Below are positions 1 through 12,784 of a DNA stretch of 64,000 nucleotides, one piece after another. Source of the DNA: Pinus tabuliformis (lineage: Eukaryota; Streptophyta; Pinopsida; Pinales; Pinaceae); assembly GCA_031772625.1 (NCBI GenBank), contig CM062805.1, forward strand, positions 800,113,119 to 800,177,118. Direction: 5' to 3'. Under the pieces are notes generated by a model that worked only from the letters and a program-made list of their open reading frames with translations, was not told where the DNA came from and did not search any database. Position 1 is the stretch's first letter. Each line of letters opens with the position of its first letter. A program made the position numbers and the translations under genes.

Positions 1-299
1 TTGTAGTGATGGCATCCTCCATGATGTTCAACTCTAGAACTATCTTGCAGGCCTACTCTATTGCTGTCTCCAGGCTTGACTTCGTAGTTGCAGTTCCTCC
101 TTTTCTTTGAGTGCCTGAGCCTTCTCTATGAACATTTGCTCATTGTTTACCTTGAATTCAGTTATGACTTCATCAAAAGGCTATTGGAGGCCAATGCTTT
201 AATTGATGTTGTTCCGGATACAATGGAACCTACCTAGAAGAATGGGTGGTCTGGAGGGGAGGCTATATCCAAGTAATTAGACCTATTTTTATTTAGCCA
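1..299. other. Unassigned stretch before the LINE
   Basis: No gene is supported here. On the minus strand about 60-170 reads as a short charged, helix-prone peptide (contains NNEQMFIEKAQALKEKEEL) that could be a coiled-coil scrap of a retroelement protein. It is too short to assign. Confidence 0.3.
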
Positions 300-1704
300 T
301 AATCTCTACAACAATATGGTGGAGGTAGAATCTCTCATTATTCCAATGTTTATATTCGATCATATGTTGATATTTCTTGGTTGGAATGGGGTGGAAGCAA
401 TGAGGTCTTATCCTTTCAAATACACCCCACGGTGGCTACACATGGATGAATTAAAGTCTCTAGTATACTAGGTATGGAATAATCATATATATCCTCAATC
501 TCGGTCCCCCATGGTTGATATAAGTGAGAAATTAAAAGTATGAAATTTGAGACTCACATATGGATTAAAGGAAAAAAGAGGGAGGAAAATGAAACCTTTA
601 TTGGAGATAGAAAAAAAACTGAGGACCTTGAATGACACCGAGGATCCTCTCTATTTCTCGGTGTCTTATTGAGACAAGATCACAGAACTGAAGGGACAAA
701 GGAACATTCTTTTAAAGGCACTGGAAGAAGATATTCAATAGAACAGCTGGCCCACTTGGATAAGCGCGGGTGACAAAAATACTAAATACTTTCACAGACA
801 ATTTAACCTAAGGAAACAACATAATTCTATTTGGAAGATCTGGGATTCAAAAGGGAATGTCTTCAATACACAATACATTATGGAACATGCAACCATTACT
901 CACTTCAAGTGTCACTCTATGGAAAATAACCATGGATATTTGGATCAAGCATAATTTATTGAGTTGGTACCTAATATTATATCCCACGAGGATAATGACA
1001 TAATGGGACAATCCATCACTAGTGATGAGCTATTAGCGACTTTGAAGGATTGTGCAAAGGAGAAGAGCCCTGGACGGCTAGGGGTTGAACTTTTCATTGT
1101 CTTCAAGGACCTCATGCTCCTAGATTTATTGGTGGTGGAGGAGGAAGCTAGATACAAGGGATAAATCATGAGGGACATCAATGCCACGTTTCTTGTGTTG
1201 TTCCAAAAGAAGAAGAACCCTACAACCTTTGCAGATTGCAGGTAAATATCCCTTTGTAATTTGATTTACAAAATGATATCCAAGATTGCCCAAAGAATTA
1301 AACCAATTTTGTTAAAAATTATTACACAAGAAAAATTTGGATTTATTGCGGGTAGACAAATACAAGATGCCATTGGTATTGCATAAGAGATGCTACACTC
1401 CATTAATTCCAACCGTCAAAAATATTGTCTCCTTAAGGTGGACTTGATGAAGGATTATGATTGTATTTCTTGGGAATTTTTTATGTTGGTCATGATCAAA
1501 ATGGGTATGAATCCTATGAATACTCGATGGATCATGGGGTGTATTAAATCTACTAACTTTTCTATGATTATAAATGGATTACCTACCAAGTCATTTTCAA
1601 CATTCAGGGGATTGAGGTATGGTTGTGCTATGTATCCCTTACTCTTCCTTTTGGTTATTGATACATTGAGTAGGAAAATGAGGGTACGAGGTATAAAGGT
1701 ATAA
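300..1704 (+). mobile_element. LINE (non-LTR retrotransposon) fragment: linker and N-terminal half of reverse transcriptase
   Basis: A plant LINE ORF2 remnant. About 300-960 matches the linker between endonuclease and reverse transcriptase (FKYTPRWLHMDEL, then SAGDKNTKYFHRQFNLRKQ, a GDKNTKFFH-type motif). About 1200-1704 is the start of the RT domain: a KMISKIAQRIKPIL stretch, EKFGFIAGRQIQDAI, KVDLMKDYDCISWEFF (the first catalytic Asp lies in the KVD.M..YD motif) and RGLRYGCAMYPLLFLLVI. Stops interrupt the frame, for example TAA at 1243-1245 and TAA at 1384-1386, and the frame ends at 1702-1704 before the FADD box. No endonuclease domain, ORF1 or poly(A) tail is visible, so the copy is truncated at both ends and dead. 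Family identity is firm; the exact upstream edge is not. Confidence 0.85.
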
Positions 1705-2060
1705 TTCCAGGGGTAGACCCAAAACACATTTATATTTTCTTGTAAAGTCCCGACGGGTCCATAGTTATATGTATCTACATATTTAAAGATTGTTGATTGC
1801 AATTAATGGTGGCGGACCCAAAACATATTTACATTATGTTTAAAAGCCTCGTGGGTTCGCAAGGCGTCGAATACGTATGTTGGTGCATTCAATGACCCAA
1901 AACATATTTAAGTTATGTTTTAATAGCGCGACGGCTCCGTAAAACATTGAATACATATGTTGGTGCATTCAATGATCAGTGATTGAGATTTGCGATCGTG
2001 GGATGGACCCGAAAGGTATATTCATTATGGTTGTAAGTCCCGTTGGGTCCATGTTATAGA
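1705..2060. repeat. Diverged tandem repeat, GGACCCAAAACATATTTA units
   Basis: Four diverged units begin near 1727, 1815, 1890 and 2005. Each opens with a form of ACCCAAAACATATTTA, passes through TTATGTTTT and closes with a CGnGGGTCC-type box, so each unit has weakly inverted GGACC/GGGTCC ends. A related box (GGCGGGTCCATC) recurs at 3254. No coding potential. Confidence 0.5.
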
Positions 2061-2129
2061 CATTTTTGTGCCTTACAGCATGAAGCATGAAATGTCCATA
2101 ATCTAAGGGATCCAAAGTCCCTAAACATG

Positions 2130-3118
2130 TTGTTCCTACCCTTAGAGGAACAAGGTCAGCAAACCACAACACTGAATAGCAGTTCTCCACCTGAAAACAC
2201 TCAAAAACAAGCTAATTCTGGATCATGTCAACTGCTCCACTGAGCATCTGCGTTGAATGTCAACTGCTCCACTGTCTACCTGCGCTAAATGTCAACTGCA
2301 AAGAAGGCTACCTGCACTGGGCGAGTTGGGACATGTGGCACAGTCATTCCTCAAGGTGTCAATGCCCAGGAAGCTTCCAAAATGACACTTGGATCAAGGA
2401 ATTTGACTGGTGATGAGTAAGAGGGTCTAGATCTCCAAGTGGAAGCAAGAACCTCCAAGTGGACTCAAGAACTGAAGAATAACTGAAGTGGGAGAGGACA
2501 CTAGTCAGCTTCATGCCAGCCTCAAGCTGACTCATCCTTTCTCCAAAACTCCTATATATAGAGCTCTCTCATGAGGTCTAAAGGAGGTTGGAATCTTGTG
2601 AATGTAAGGAAGTGCTGTTGGTTTGAGTTTAGAACTATTGGGTGATTTGCTTTGAAGGAGGTGAAGAGGAGATTTCTTTCTGCTGGGAGGTGATGCTGGA
2701 TTGGGCCTTTTATGGTTGTATCACTTCCTGAACTTTACTTCTTCCATTAATAAAGAATTTGAGGTTCTTCTATATGCATGTGTCTCAATGGTGTATTGTT
2801 ATACTTGTGTATTTGATTTATTCTAATCCTTGAATCAATTATGAATGTATGCTTCATGTAGTTTCCCTCTCTTGCCATTTTGCAGGATCTTGGTGTAGCT
2901 GGGCCAGTGAAAGAGCAAGGAGCTGGGAGCAAGCAACAAGGAGAGAAGATTGGATCAACCATTAGCGAAAGACATCGGTTAGTGGATCTCTTTCTCCCCT
3001 ATTTTACTTTCATAAAGAAGAAATCTTAGATAGCTTTGCTTCGATTGTTGCTGAGGTACTATCACCCTTAGAGTGGGATAGGGTCATTCCGTATTGGATA
3101 CTTTTCCCAACAACAGTC
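2130..3118 (+). repeat. Possible solo LTR of an unidentified LTR retrotransposon
   Basis: The stretch has the layout of a plant LTR on the plus strand: TG start (TGTTGTTCC, about 2130), a TATA-like CCTATATATAGAGC box near 2552, AATAAA near 2750, a TTTTGCAGG acceptor-like site near 2878 and an end in CCCAACA near 3112. Its flanks carry the same diverged short repeat on both sides, which suggests an insertion. I could not find a clean target-site duplication or a second copy in the window, so the limits are provisional. Confidence 0.3.
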
Positions 3119-3265
3119 CAGCATGTCGAAAAGTCTTTTTATGATTGCACATTTTATATTTCAATTATAAAGAGATTATAATAGAAATGATTGCTGATTG
3201 CAATATGGGTAAGCCGGACCTGAAAGCCTATGTATTACGTTTCATGACTATGGCGGGTCCATCAT

Positions 3266-3270
<5 letters not shown>

Positions 3271-3323
<53 letters not shown>

Positions 3324-3339
3324 TATATATATATATAGG
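3271..3339. repeat. (AT)n microsatellite
   Basis: Nearly uninterrupted AT dinucleotides with one AG interruption near 3321. Any ORF across it is an artefact of the simple repeat. Confidence 0.95.
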
Positions 3340-3699
3340 GAAATGTTGATTACCGATTGCGATGAGGGATATGCCTCGACAGTCGTGCTAATAGTATTAA
3401 AAGTGGGAAAAGCACATTTTATGTTATATTTTCAAAAGCGCAGATACAAAGGATTTATATATAAATCCAATATTATTAAGGGTGCATAAAGGGTTGATTG
3501 TGATTGCGACTGATTGCAATTGCGATTACGATGGTCTGAGATGTTCTGGTCATACATGTACTAAGCGTTAAAGACCAATTTTCCAGGTTCTTCATTGAAA
3601 GACACAAACTATATTTAAGTAACAAATAAGTGACATTAAATAATATTTATTAATGTCTTAAGCACAATTTTCCTACAGCTAGAAAGAAATTTTTTTTTT

Positions 3700-6560
3700 T
3701 TTTTTTAAAGAAATATCAAACGCAAGGGACCAATATTATAAACCCAACATATATAAACCCTAAGAAAAATATTATAAACATTGAAATAAACATGATGGAC
3801 CATCATTGATTTTCATATTGAGACAATCCTTATGACAATTCCATGTTGGACCATGGTCGACATCATAATAAACCATGTTTGACTAAGGAATAATAAACCC
3901 AAGCGATTCATATTATAAACCCAAGGGATTAATACTTAAAACCCGAAGGGATTATGAACCAAAGCGAATACTATTAAACAAAAGGGACTAATAATATAAA
4001 CCCAAGGGAATAATAAACCCAAGGGATTATTATTTATTTTCATGGTGAGACAATCCTTGTCACAATGTGACATTCAAGCATGGTTGGCTATGATTGACAA
4101 TGGTTTACCATGATCGATAATATAAACCAAAGAGAATAATAAAACCAAGGGATTAATATGAAAAACCCAAAGGAATAATAAAACGAAGGGATTAATACTA
4201 AGACCCAAAGGGATTATGAACCCAAGGGAATAATATTAAATCCAAGGGACTAATATTATAAAAATTAAAATACACATGATCGACCATCATTGATTTACAT
4301 ATTGAGACAATTCCTATCACAATTCCATGTTGGGCCAAGGTCGACATTATAATAAACCATGTTTGACTTGGGAATAATAAACCCAAGCGATTGATATTAT
4401 AAAACCCAAGGGATTATGAACCTAAGGAAATATTATTAAACAAAAGGGACTAATAATATAAACCCAAGGGAATAATGAACCCAAGGGATTGATATAATAA
4501 ACCCAAGGGATTATTCATATTGAGACAATCCTTATGAAAATTCCATGTTGGACCATGGTCGACATCATAATAAACCATGTTTGACTCATGAATAATGAAA
4601 CCAAGTGATTGATATTATAAACCCAAGGGATTAATACTAAAACCCCAAGGGATTATGAACCAAAGGGAATACTATTAAACAAAAGGAACTAATAATATAA
4701 ACCCAAGCGAATAATAAACCCAAGGCATTTATATAATAAACCCAAAGGAACAATAAACCCAAGGGATTATTATTTACTTTCATGGTGACACAATCCTTGT
4801 CACAATGTGACATTCAAGCATGGTTGGCTATGATTGACAATGGTTTACCATGATCGATATTATAAACCTAAGGGAATAATAAACCCAAGGGATTGATATT
4901 ATAAACCTAAAGGAATAATAAACAAAGGGAAAATACTAAAACCCCAAGGGTTTATGAACCCAAGGAAATAATATTAAACCCATGGGACTAATATTATAAA
5001 CCCAACATTGTTAAACCCAAGTATAAACACTACAAACACTAAAACAAACATGGTTTATTTTCATGGTGAGTCAATCTTTGTCAAAATGCGACATTCAACC
5101 AAGGGACTAATATTATAAAACCAATATTGGTAAACCCAAATATAAATACTACAAACGCTAAAATAAACATGGTTTATTTTAATGGTGAGACAATTCTTGT
5201 CACAATGCGACACTCAACCATGATTGAACATGTTTGGCTGTGATTGACAATGGTTTACAATGTTTGATATTATAAACCAAATGCAATAATGAACCCAAGG
5301 GATTGATATTATAAACCCAAATGAACAATAAACCCAAGGGATTAATACTAAAACCCCAATGAACAATAAACCTAAGGGATTAATAATAAAAACCCAAGGA
5401 ATTATGAACCCAATGGGATAATATTAAACCGAAGGGCATAATACTATAGACCCAACAACATTGAAGCATGGGACTAATATTATAAACCCAACATTGGTAA
5501 ACCCAAATATAAATACTACAAACACTAAAATAAACATGGTTTATTTTGATGGTGAGACAAATCTTATCACAATGCGACATTCAACCATGATTGACCATGT
5601 TTGGATATGATTGGCAATGGTTTACAATGATTGATATTATAAACCAAACGCAATAATGAATCTAAGGGATTGATATTATAAACCCAAATGAACAATAAAC
5701 CCAAGGGATTAATATAAAAAACCAAATGCAATAATGAATCTAAGGGATTGATATTATAAACCCAAATGAACAATAAACCCAAGGGATTAATATTAAAACC
5801 CCAATTAATAATAAACCGAAGGGATTAATACTAAAATCCCAAGGGAATATGAACCCAATGGAATAATATTAAATTGAAGGGCCTAATACTATAAACCCAA
5901 CAATGGTAAGCCAAATGTAAATACTACTAACATCAAAATAAACATGATTTAATTTGATGGTGAGACAATCATTGTCAGAATGCGAGAATCAACCATAGTT
6001 TACCATGATCGATATTACAAACCTAAGGGAATAATAAACCCTTGGGATTAATATGAGAAAACCAAAGGAATAATAAAACGAAGCGATTAATACTAAGACA
6101 CCAAGGGATTATGAACCCAAGGGAATAATACTAAATCCAAGGGACTAATATTATAAACATTAAAATAAACATGATTGACCATCATTGATTTACATATTGA
6201 GACAATTCCTATCAAAATTTCATGTTGGGCCATGGTCGACATTATAATAAACCATGTTTGACTTGGGAATAATAAACCCAAGCGATTAATATTATAAACC
6301 CAAGGGATTAATACTAAAACCCCAAGCAACTATCAACCTAAGGCAATATTATTAAACAAAAGGGACTAATAATATAAACCCAACGGAATAATGAACCCAA
6401 GGGATTGATATAATACACACAAACAGATAATAAACCCAAGGGATTAACAATAAAACCTCAAGGGATTATAAACCCAAGGAATTATTAATATTAAAAAGTT
6501 GAAGAAGGAAGAAAACCAATAATTTGATATTATAAACCATTGGGAATTAATAAACCCAAG
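3700..6560. repeat. Degenerate satellite array, ~20-bp AAACCCAAGGGATTAAT(A) unit
   Basis: Nearly 2.9 kb consists of imperfect units of the form AAACCCAAGGGATTAATA / AAACCCAAGGGAATAAT, period about 19-21 bp. A longer unit of about 95 bp recurs inside it in two versions. One contains CATGGTGAGACAATCCTTGTC followed by CATGGTTGGCTATGATTG (near 4045, 4790, 5070, 5190, 5560, 5970). The other contains ATTGAGACAATCCTTATGAC followed by CATGTTGGACCATGGTCGAC (near 3820, 4310, 4530, 6200). The AAACCC core recalls the plant telomere repeat CCCTAAA but the period and spacing do not match it. Short ORFs here are repeat artefacts. Confidence 0.85.
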
Positions 6561-7476
6561 GGAAAAATATTAGAAACCTATTGTGCTATACAACAACCCT
6601 CCCCATTTCAAAAATTTTAACAAGAAATGGGTCCCTTTTTTAGTAAACCTAGCTAAAATCATTAGTTCTAAATAATAAGTCTTTTTTCTTTTACGATAAC
6701 TTCAATAACAATTGCATTTTGAAAAAAATCCATATGATACATGAAAATATTCATGATGAGGTCCGATCGAATGTAAATGTGAAACAAAACCTTATCGTAA
6801 GATAAAATATAAATGAAACATATAGCATCACACACATCCTTTGGCTAAAAGATGGACTTAACATTTCCTTTGGCATTCCCTGATGCGATAACATAATCGG
6901 AAAGTGCATATCGCAAATTTCTTAAGGAAATATTCCATGGGGTCATACAACTCCATCGATGCAACAAGCCGATCATAATCGCACATCGGTAAGGTCTCAA
7001 AACACATAACGAATGCCCATTTGAGATCTGTCGATGTGATTTCATCATCATAAATAAAGGCGCGCTTTTCAATAAAGTGGAAATAGTATGGTTAAACGAA
7101 TGCTTGCGGGTTTAAGAGCATAAATCATTAGTAAATGAGAAATAAACGATTTATTGATTTCTTAAAGATGATCGTGCCTCCTTATGACAACTCACTCTTT
7201 ATCGCAATCGGAGCTATACGAAAGAAATGGCTAAAGCATAAAGTTCGGCCTATCGATTTGCGATATGCGATTATTGCTAATCGTTGATCGGGAAAGTCAT
7301 GATATTTACTTTAAAGAACCGTTATTAATATATGCGATGCGGCATATCATTATGGAATTTAATGATCATGATTGGTAGTTGTTGAAATCTTTAATAAAGC
7401 AGTTATGGTTGAATCCTTCAAGGATTTCATCCGTGGTAACATAATATATGAAATTCATATCACTGATTGCGCTTAA
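6561..7476. other. AT-rich stretch without a recognised gene
   Basis: No supported coding region. It contains scattered GCGATATGCGA/GCGATTAT-like words (7255-7290, 7330) reminiscent of those near 3340-3540, and a short minus-strand frame at 6845-7072 with no recognisable motif. Confidence 0.5.
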
Positions 7477-10400
7477 TTGCTGTTAATATTATGTATTGTG
7501 CGTTATCTTAGAACAGAGTTTCTCCTCTGTTATAGTCATCTATTTCTTTTGCAGAGCAAGTTTGAATTCATCAATTCAACAAAGATGTCGAAGAAATCAA
7601 AGAAAGTAAAGATTCCAGTCTTAGCCAAAGAGGAACCAGTAAATAAGGTCTTGATATGTGATACTACCTACGTCGACCTGGGAAAAGCTTCATGGGAAAG
7701 CATTTACAATCTATTGGAAGCTGAAGATCCAGAAGAAATTGAAGAAGAAAAGGGAACAACTGATTCCATTGACAAATCAGAGAATACTCTCAAGGATTTG
7801 GCCAGCTCTTTTCTCCACAGAATAGTTGCCCATGCCAGAACATTACCCTACAATGACATAGTTAGATGGGTAATCGGGAGTATCAACATAATGGACAGAG
7901 CATTTTTTATGGATGATGGAAGGATGTTCGGGTCATTCAGAGTAGAAGATATAAAAAAGATGTACCATTTGGTTGAACCGCAAAATAATTACAAGAAGGC
8001 ATTTGTCAAAGCCTTTGCCAAAGAAAATGATGTGGCATTAGATCCTATCAGGCAGTGGAGGCATTACCCAAACAAACACAAGCATGAATCATCGGGTATG
8101 TATTCTGTTGACTCCTTAGCATCTCCTTATTGCTATGCTGGTGTTATGATATGCAGATTCTTTGGAGTCTCCGATTCCGCTAGGTTTTCAATTGAAATGG
8201 TTCCTTTAATGGAGGTAGCGGTTAACTTTTATATCATGGATTTGGAAACCATTTTGTCTATAAAATGGTAACCATATCCTCGATTATAGAAGAAACAGGT
8301 TCGTGACTACTTGGGTAATACCCCCGTTTTATATGAGTGCATACATTATGGACACTATTTGTTTCAATTCTGATTACCCCATTTTAGGTTGGAAATGGAC
8401 TCTACAAGACCCAACCCCCATTCATATCTATCATAAGGAATTGTGGAAAACCCATTATAAAAACCATCTTTATAGAATCTGTCATGGTTTTGTCTTGCCT
8501 GTTCATTATGCTATATTCAATAAACTCGCTCCTCGGTTATCAGATTAAACCACTGTCGACTTAACATCAATTGGTAAGTGGTTTGGTGAATAAAATTTCA
8601 CCTACATTATACTTTTTGGAAGCACTGCTGCTCCACATGTTCTCCCCTTATACATTCCCAATAAACTATTTGCCAGGGAAATAGCTTATCAAATCACAGA
8701 AGCAGGGATGTCCAGAAACCTAAAGGACTCCAAAAAGCAAATGTGGCCTTCATTCCCCCTCCCATGTGGTACTTTCACACTGCATGACTTCAAACATGTA
8801 GAGAAAGAAGTAGAGAAAATAAAAGCGCTAAAGTTAGCAATCATTCCAAAGAGGCAATATGATCCAAAAGCAATAGCCTATAACTTCACCTCTCATGTCA
8901 AAATTGCCAAGTTTGAACATGAGAAAGATGATTATGATGATTTTTTCACCTCAACTGAGTTATTTTCTCAAGTAAAACAACTTGCGAAAATCAAATTGGG
9001 AGCAGAGGGAGTAGAAGAATTTCTAAAGTTTAGAACAAGGAGGTTGCAAACTCTACCGATGGACATATTAAATACCACGCATATGCTGCAACATGAAGGC
9101 CAAAGTGAAGGAAAAACTACCCAAAAGATTCCTGAAAAGTAGAAGAGCCCTGAAAGGCAGAGGACGAAGCAAGGAACTAGTGAGCTCCTTGATACTGAGA
9201 TAAATATTGTTCCAACTTTAATCAAGGAATGGGAGCAATTACTCATAAAAAACCCAAAGGACTCCCAAAACCTCACTACACCAAAACTGCCCACAACACA
9301 ACAGTCTGAGGTTATTAGTGTTCCAATTGAAGGGACAAGTGGCCTACCCAGGGTGCAACAGGATATAGAAATCATTCCTGAAAATCCCACATAAGGGCTT
9401 GTACTAAAAAAAGAATAAATACCACCCCTTGATGTATTTTACAGTCCAAAGCATAGGGATGTAGTTAAAAGAAAAAGGAAAAAGAGGAAAACCAATCAAT
9501 GACCTCTTTTAACTCCTCAGGATGAAATGATGAATTTGGTATGGAAGTCAAAAGTCAATCCTTCTGAGGATTTAAATCAATCATCTTAGTATGCAGGGGT
9601 TTATACAACAACAATAATGGACAAAGCCTCAGAGGTTAGTCAACTAATCACGGATAAAGATCAAAGGATCACTCAACTTGAGATGCAATCGGCAGAAGAA
9701 CATAAAAATATTAATCAACTAGAACAACAACTAGCAGAACAAAGGAAACAAAATGAGAAACTTAAAGAGCAATTGAATCTGGAGAAATAAAAAATTGATA
9801 AGTAGGCTCTCCAGAAACAATAGAAGTTGTCTGAAGAACTAAGCAGCCTTTAGATAGCGCTTGAGCAAGAAAAGAAGGCCAAGGATGATAAAATTGCACA
9901 AGTACGATTACAAATAGAAAAATACAAGGGTTGTCCACAGGTTACTGAATTAAAAAAAAAAAGTCCTTGGAGATAACTAAAGCCTTATCTCGGCAATTGA
10001 ACATCCTTTCCCATAATATATCATTAGTCGACCTATTGTGCGACATCTCTGCATCATGATTGAGAACGTAGTTGACAAAAATTGGAATTGGAGAAATCAG
10101 ATGAAAAAATAACAAACTTTCTCTCCTGATAAAATTCAAAGGAAGGAATGGCTGCAAATCTGCCAAAAATACAAGAATCGCACAAGGAAATCCTATTTTC
10201 GGAATGGGAATCTCAACTAATGAAAGCCGAAAGTGCAACCTCTAGAGCCAGAGCTACAATGAATGGTGTAATCAAATTAGCAAATAACAGTTTACATATG
10301 TCTAATTTGATTTCCAATTGCTCTCCAGGTAAACTCCCAAATCCAAATGCACTGGAACACCATTGGAGATAGGAGCTAGGAAGCAGAGAAGAACAGATCA

Positions 10401-10620
10401 GAGAACTTCAAAACTTGACATGGGATGCATTATGGTTTCTTCTAGTCAATCCTCATAGCCAGTAGATGGCCATGAGATGCCTATCTGACGTGGTCAACTG
10501 CATGGTTCCCGAACTCTCTAATGCCACCTATACAACCCAGCTACATTCTAGAATGAGTCAGCCTCCAGAAATCCAGCCAATGCTAGCAATCTATGAGCTG
10601 CAAGCACAATAGAAGAAGTC
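7477..10620 (+). pseudogene. Decayed unrecognised coding region with a coiled-coil segment
   Basis: I do not recognise this protein. The longest open piece (to 8271) probably starts at the ATG at 7585 (MSKKSKKVKIPVLAKEEP), because upstream sequence ends in a pyrimidine tract and TTTTGCAG that looks like an intron acceptor. It is a soluble, acidic-then-mixed protein with VRWVIGSINIMDRAFFMDDG and DPIRQWRHYPNKHKHESSG. Protein-like sequence continues on the same strand through about 8303-8548 (TTWVIPPFYMSAYIMDTICF), 8708-9142 (FPLPCGTFTLHDFKHVEKEV) and a heptad-rich stretch at about 9610-9950 (ITQLEMQSAEEHKNINQLEQ). Fragments reach about 10620. The copy is clearly broken several times. It may be an accessory ORF of a large retroelement or a dead host gene; no catalytic motif is visible. 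Confidence 0.5.
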
Positions 10621-10869
10621 GATTCAATGAATTAGTTCAACCGCCACTGCACTACTATTTTTATACCAAAATCCCAGACTTTCATATCACAGTTTGAACA
10701 ACTTATAGCGATTTTTGTTGATAGTAGCTTTTTTTTAATTATTTAAGACCCTTTCATGTATTTAGAAAGGATCCTCAATTTGTATAATTTTGACTTGGGA
10801 AGTTGCGCTACTGTACCTCTAAATATTTTTTTACCAAAAAGTGCATGAAGGTTTCACATTTTTATCAAG

Positions 10870-12195
10870 AAGATTTTTCAAGACTTGCACTTTTGTGTCT
10901 TCTGAAGGTTTTCTCAAATAGCAAAGTGGAATTGAAGTGTTGTTCACATCGGAAAGATTCAAATGCATGTGATACTTCTATCACTGTTTTTGTCTTATTT
11001 CCTTATGTGAATGAACATTTCTTTAAAAATTGCTATTGTTGATATATGTATTTTTTCTCAAATAATTCTTTATCATATCATTTCTGAAGATTGAGAATTG
11101 TTATATTTCAAAGGATATATGTCAACGATATATATATTTTGATGAGTGCAATAATGTTTTTATAACTACTTTGTTTAATTTCTTAAACAAAGTAACCATT
11201 ATATGAATGTATCTTTCTATTTGATAAGTAAGCCATCTATATGATTATTTGTCTTTTAGGAATAATCAAAGATCACATTGTTTATAAATTACCTGGCTTA
11301 GATAATAATATTTATATATCTTTGAGTTGTAGGATAAAGACATGGTCATAGATCCATTCCACATGCTTCAAATTTGTGAAGCGAATCTCATGTTCTTGAA
11401 AATGAAGTAAATGTTACTCTATTGTTTAAGATGCTTGTGGAAATATTAATATTTCCTATATAAGATTTAGAATAGATTAGTTCTATTGTGATCTAAACCA
11501 AAACCAATATAAGAATCACATTGCAAACTAAGAAGCCTTTTGAAGACTTGCACTTTTGCATCTTCTAGAGGTTTTCTCAAATAGGAAAGTGGAATCGAAG
11601 TTTTGTTCACATCGGAAGGATTCAAATGCATGTAATACTTCTATCACTGTTTTTGTCTTATTTCCTTATGTGAATGAACACTTCTTTAAAAATTCCTATT
11701 GTTGATATATGTATTTTTTCTCAAATAATTCTTTATCATATCATTTTTGAAGATTCATAATTGTTATATTTCAAAGGATATATGTCAGCCATAAATATAT
11801 TTTGATGAATACGATAATGTTTTTATGATTACTTTGTTTAATTTCCTAAACAACGTAATCATTATATGAATGCATCTTTCTATTTGATAAGTAAGCCATC
11901 TATATGATTATTTGTCTTTTAGGAATAATCAAAGATCGCATTGTTTATAAATTACTTGGCTTAGATAAGAATATTTATATATTTTTGAGTTGTAGGATAA
12001 ATACATTCTCATAGATCCTTTCCACATGCTTCAAATTTGCGAAGAAAATATCATGTTCTTGAAGATGAAGTAGATGTTACTTTGTTGTTTAAGATGCTTG
12101 TGGCAATATTAATATTTCCTATAGAAGAGTCAGAATCGATTAGTTTGATTTTGATCTAAACAAAAACCAATATAAGATTCACATTGCAAACCATA
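10870..12195. repeat. Tandem duplication, two copies of a 663-bp unit
   Basis: The segment from about 10870 to 11535 is repeated at about 11536-12195. The shared word AGACTTGCACTTTTG starts at 10881 and again at 11544, giving a 663-bp period, and both copies close with CACATTGCAAAC followed by an A-rich run. The copies differ by scattered substitutions. The sequence is AT-rich with no sustained coding potential. Confidence 0.9.
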
Positions 12196-12784
12196 AAACA
12201 CTAAAACATGATAAATCATGACTAGAGTAATAATAACACATTTTATCACTACATTGTAAATAGTAAATAGAATTTAGGCCATAAATACATTGATATCAAT
12301 ACATGAATGCATTAATAGTATAAATCTCAAGAATATTGATATAAACACCTAGAAAATGAAATCCCAACAATAATATTATAAATGTAAACAATATTTTCAT
12401 TTATGGATCCTACTGAACAAAGCGAAGGGATCCACACAAAAGACCACAACAATCAGAAATGCAAGAGAAAGATATAAAATAGTAACACTCCCATTGGAGC
12501 AAAGAAACATAAATGAAAAAAACACATCTAAATTGCACACATTGGATTTAAAGAAGAACAACATAATAGGAAACTTTAAAACCAGAGATATACAATTTTG
12601 TACATAAAAACAACATTAGTGTTTAAATAATCACAATTTAACCAACACTGCAACCACAGAAAGAACATTGAGTCTCAACATATATTTTTTTGTTTTGTCT
12701 ACATCAAATAATCCACTACAAAATTGAAGTTCAAAACTATAAAGAAGGTCACGATGTTATTAGTTGTATTTCGTAGTGATATGG
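12196..12784. other. AT-rich stretch without a recognised gene
   Basis: A-rich sequence with CACA-rich words. It lies just downstream of the minus-strand helicase remnant and could contain the 3' end of that element, but no terminal hairpin plus CTRR end could be assigned by eye. Confidence 0.4.

Noticed and set aside
3145-3489. Open frame across the (AT)n tract
   Set aside because: The Tyr-Ile run is a translated microsatellite; flanks have no protein signature.
3700-6560. Interstitial telomere array
   Set aside because: Repeats carry AAACCC but not the 7-bp CCCTAAA period; the unit is about 20 bp.
3700-6560. CRISPR-like regular repeats
   Set aside because: Units are degenerate and tandem without unique spacers, and the genome is a plant nuclear one.
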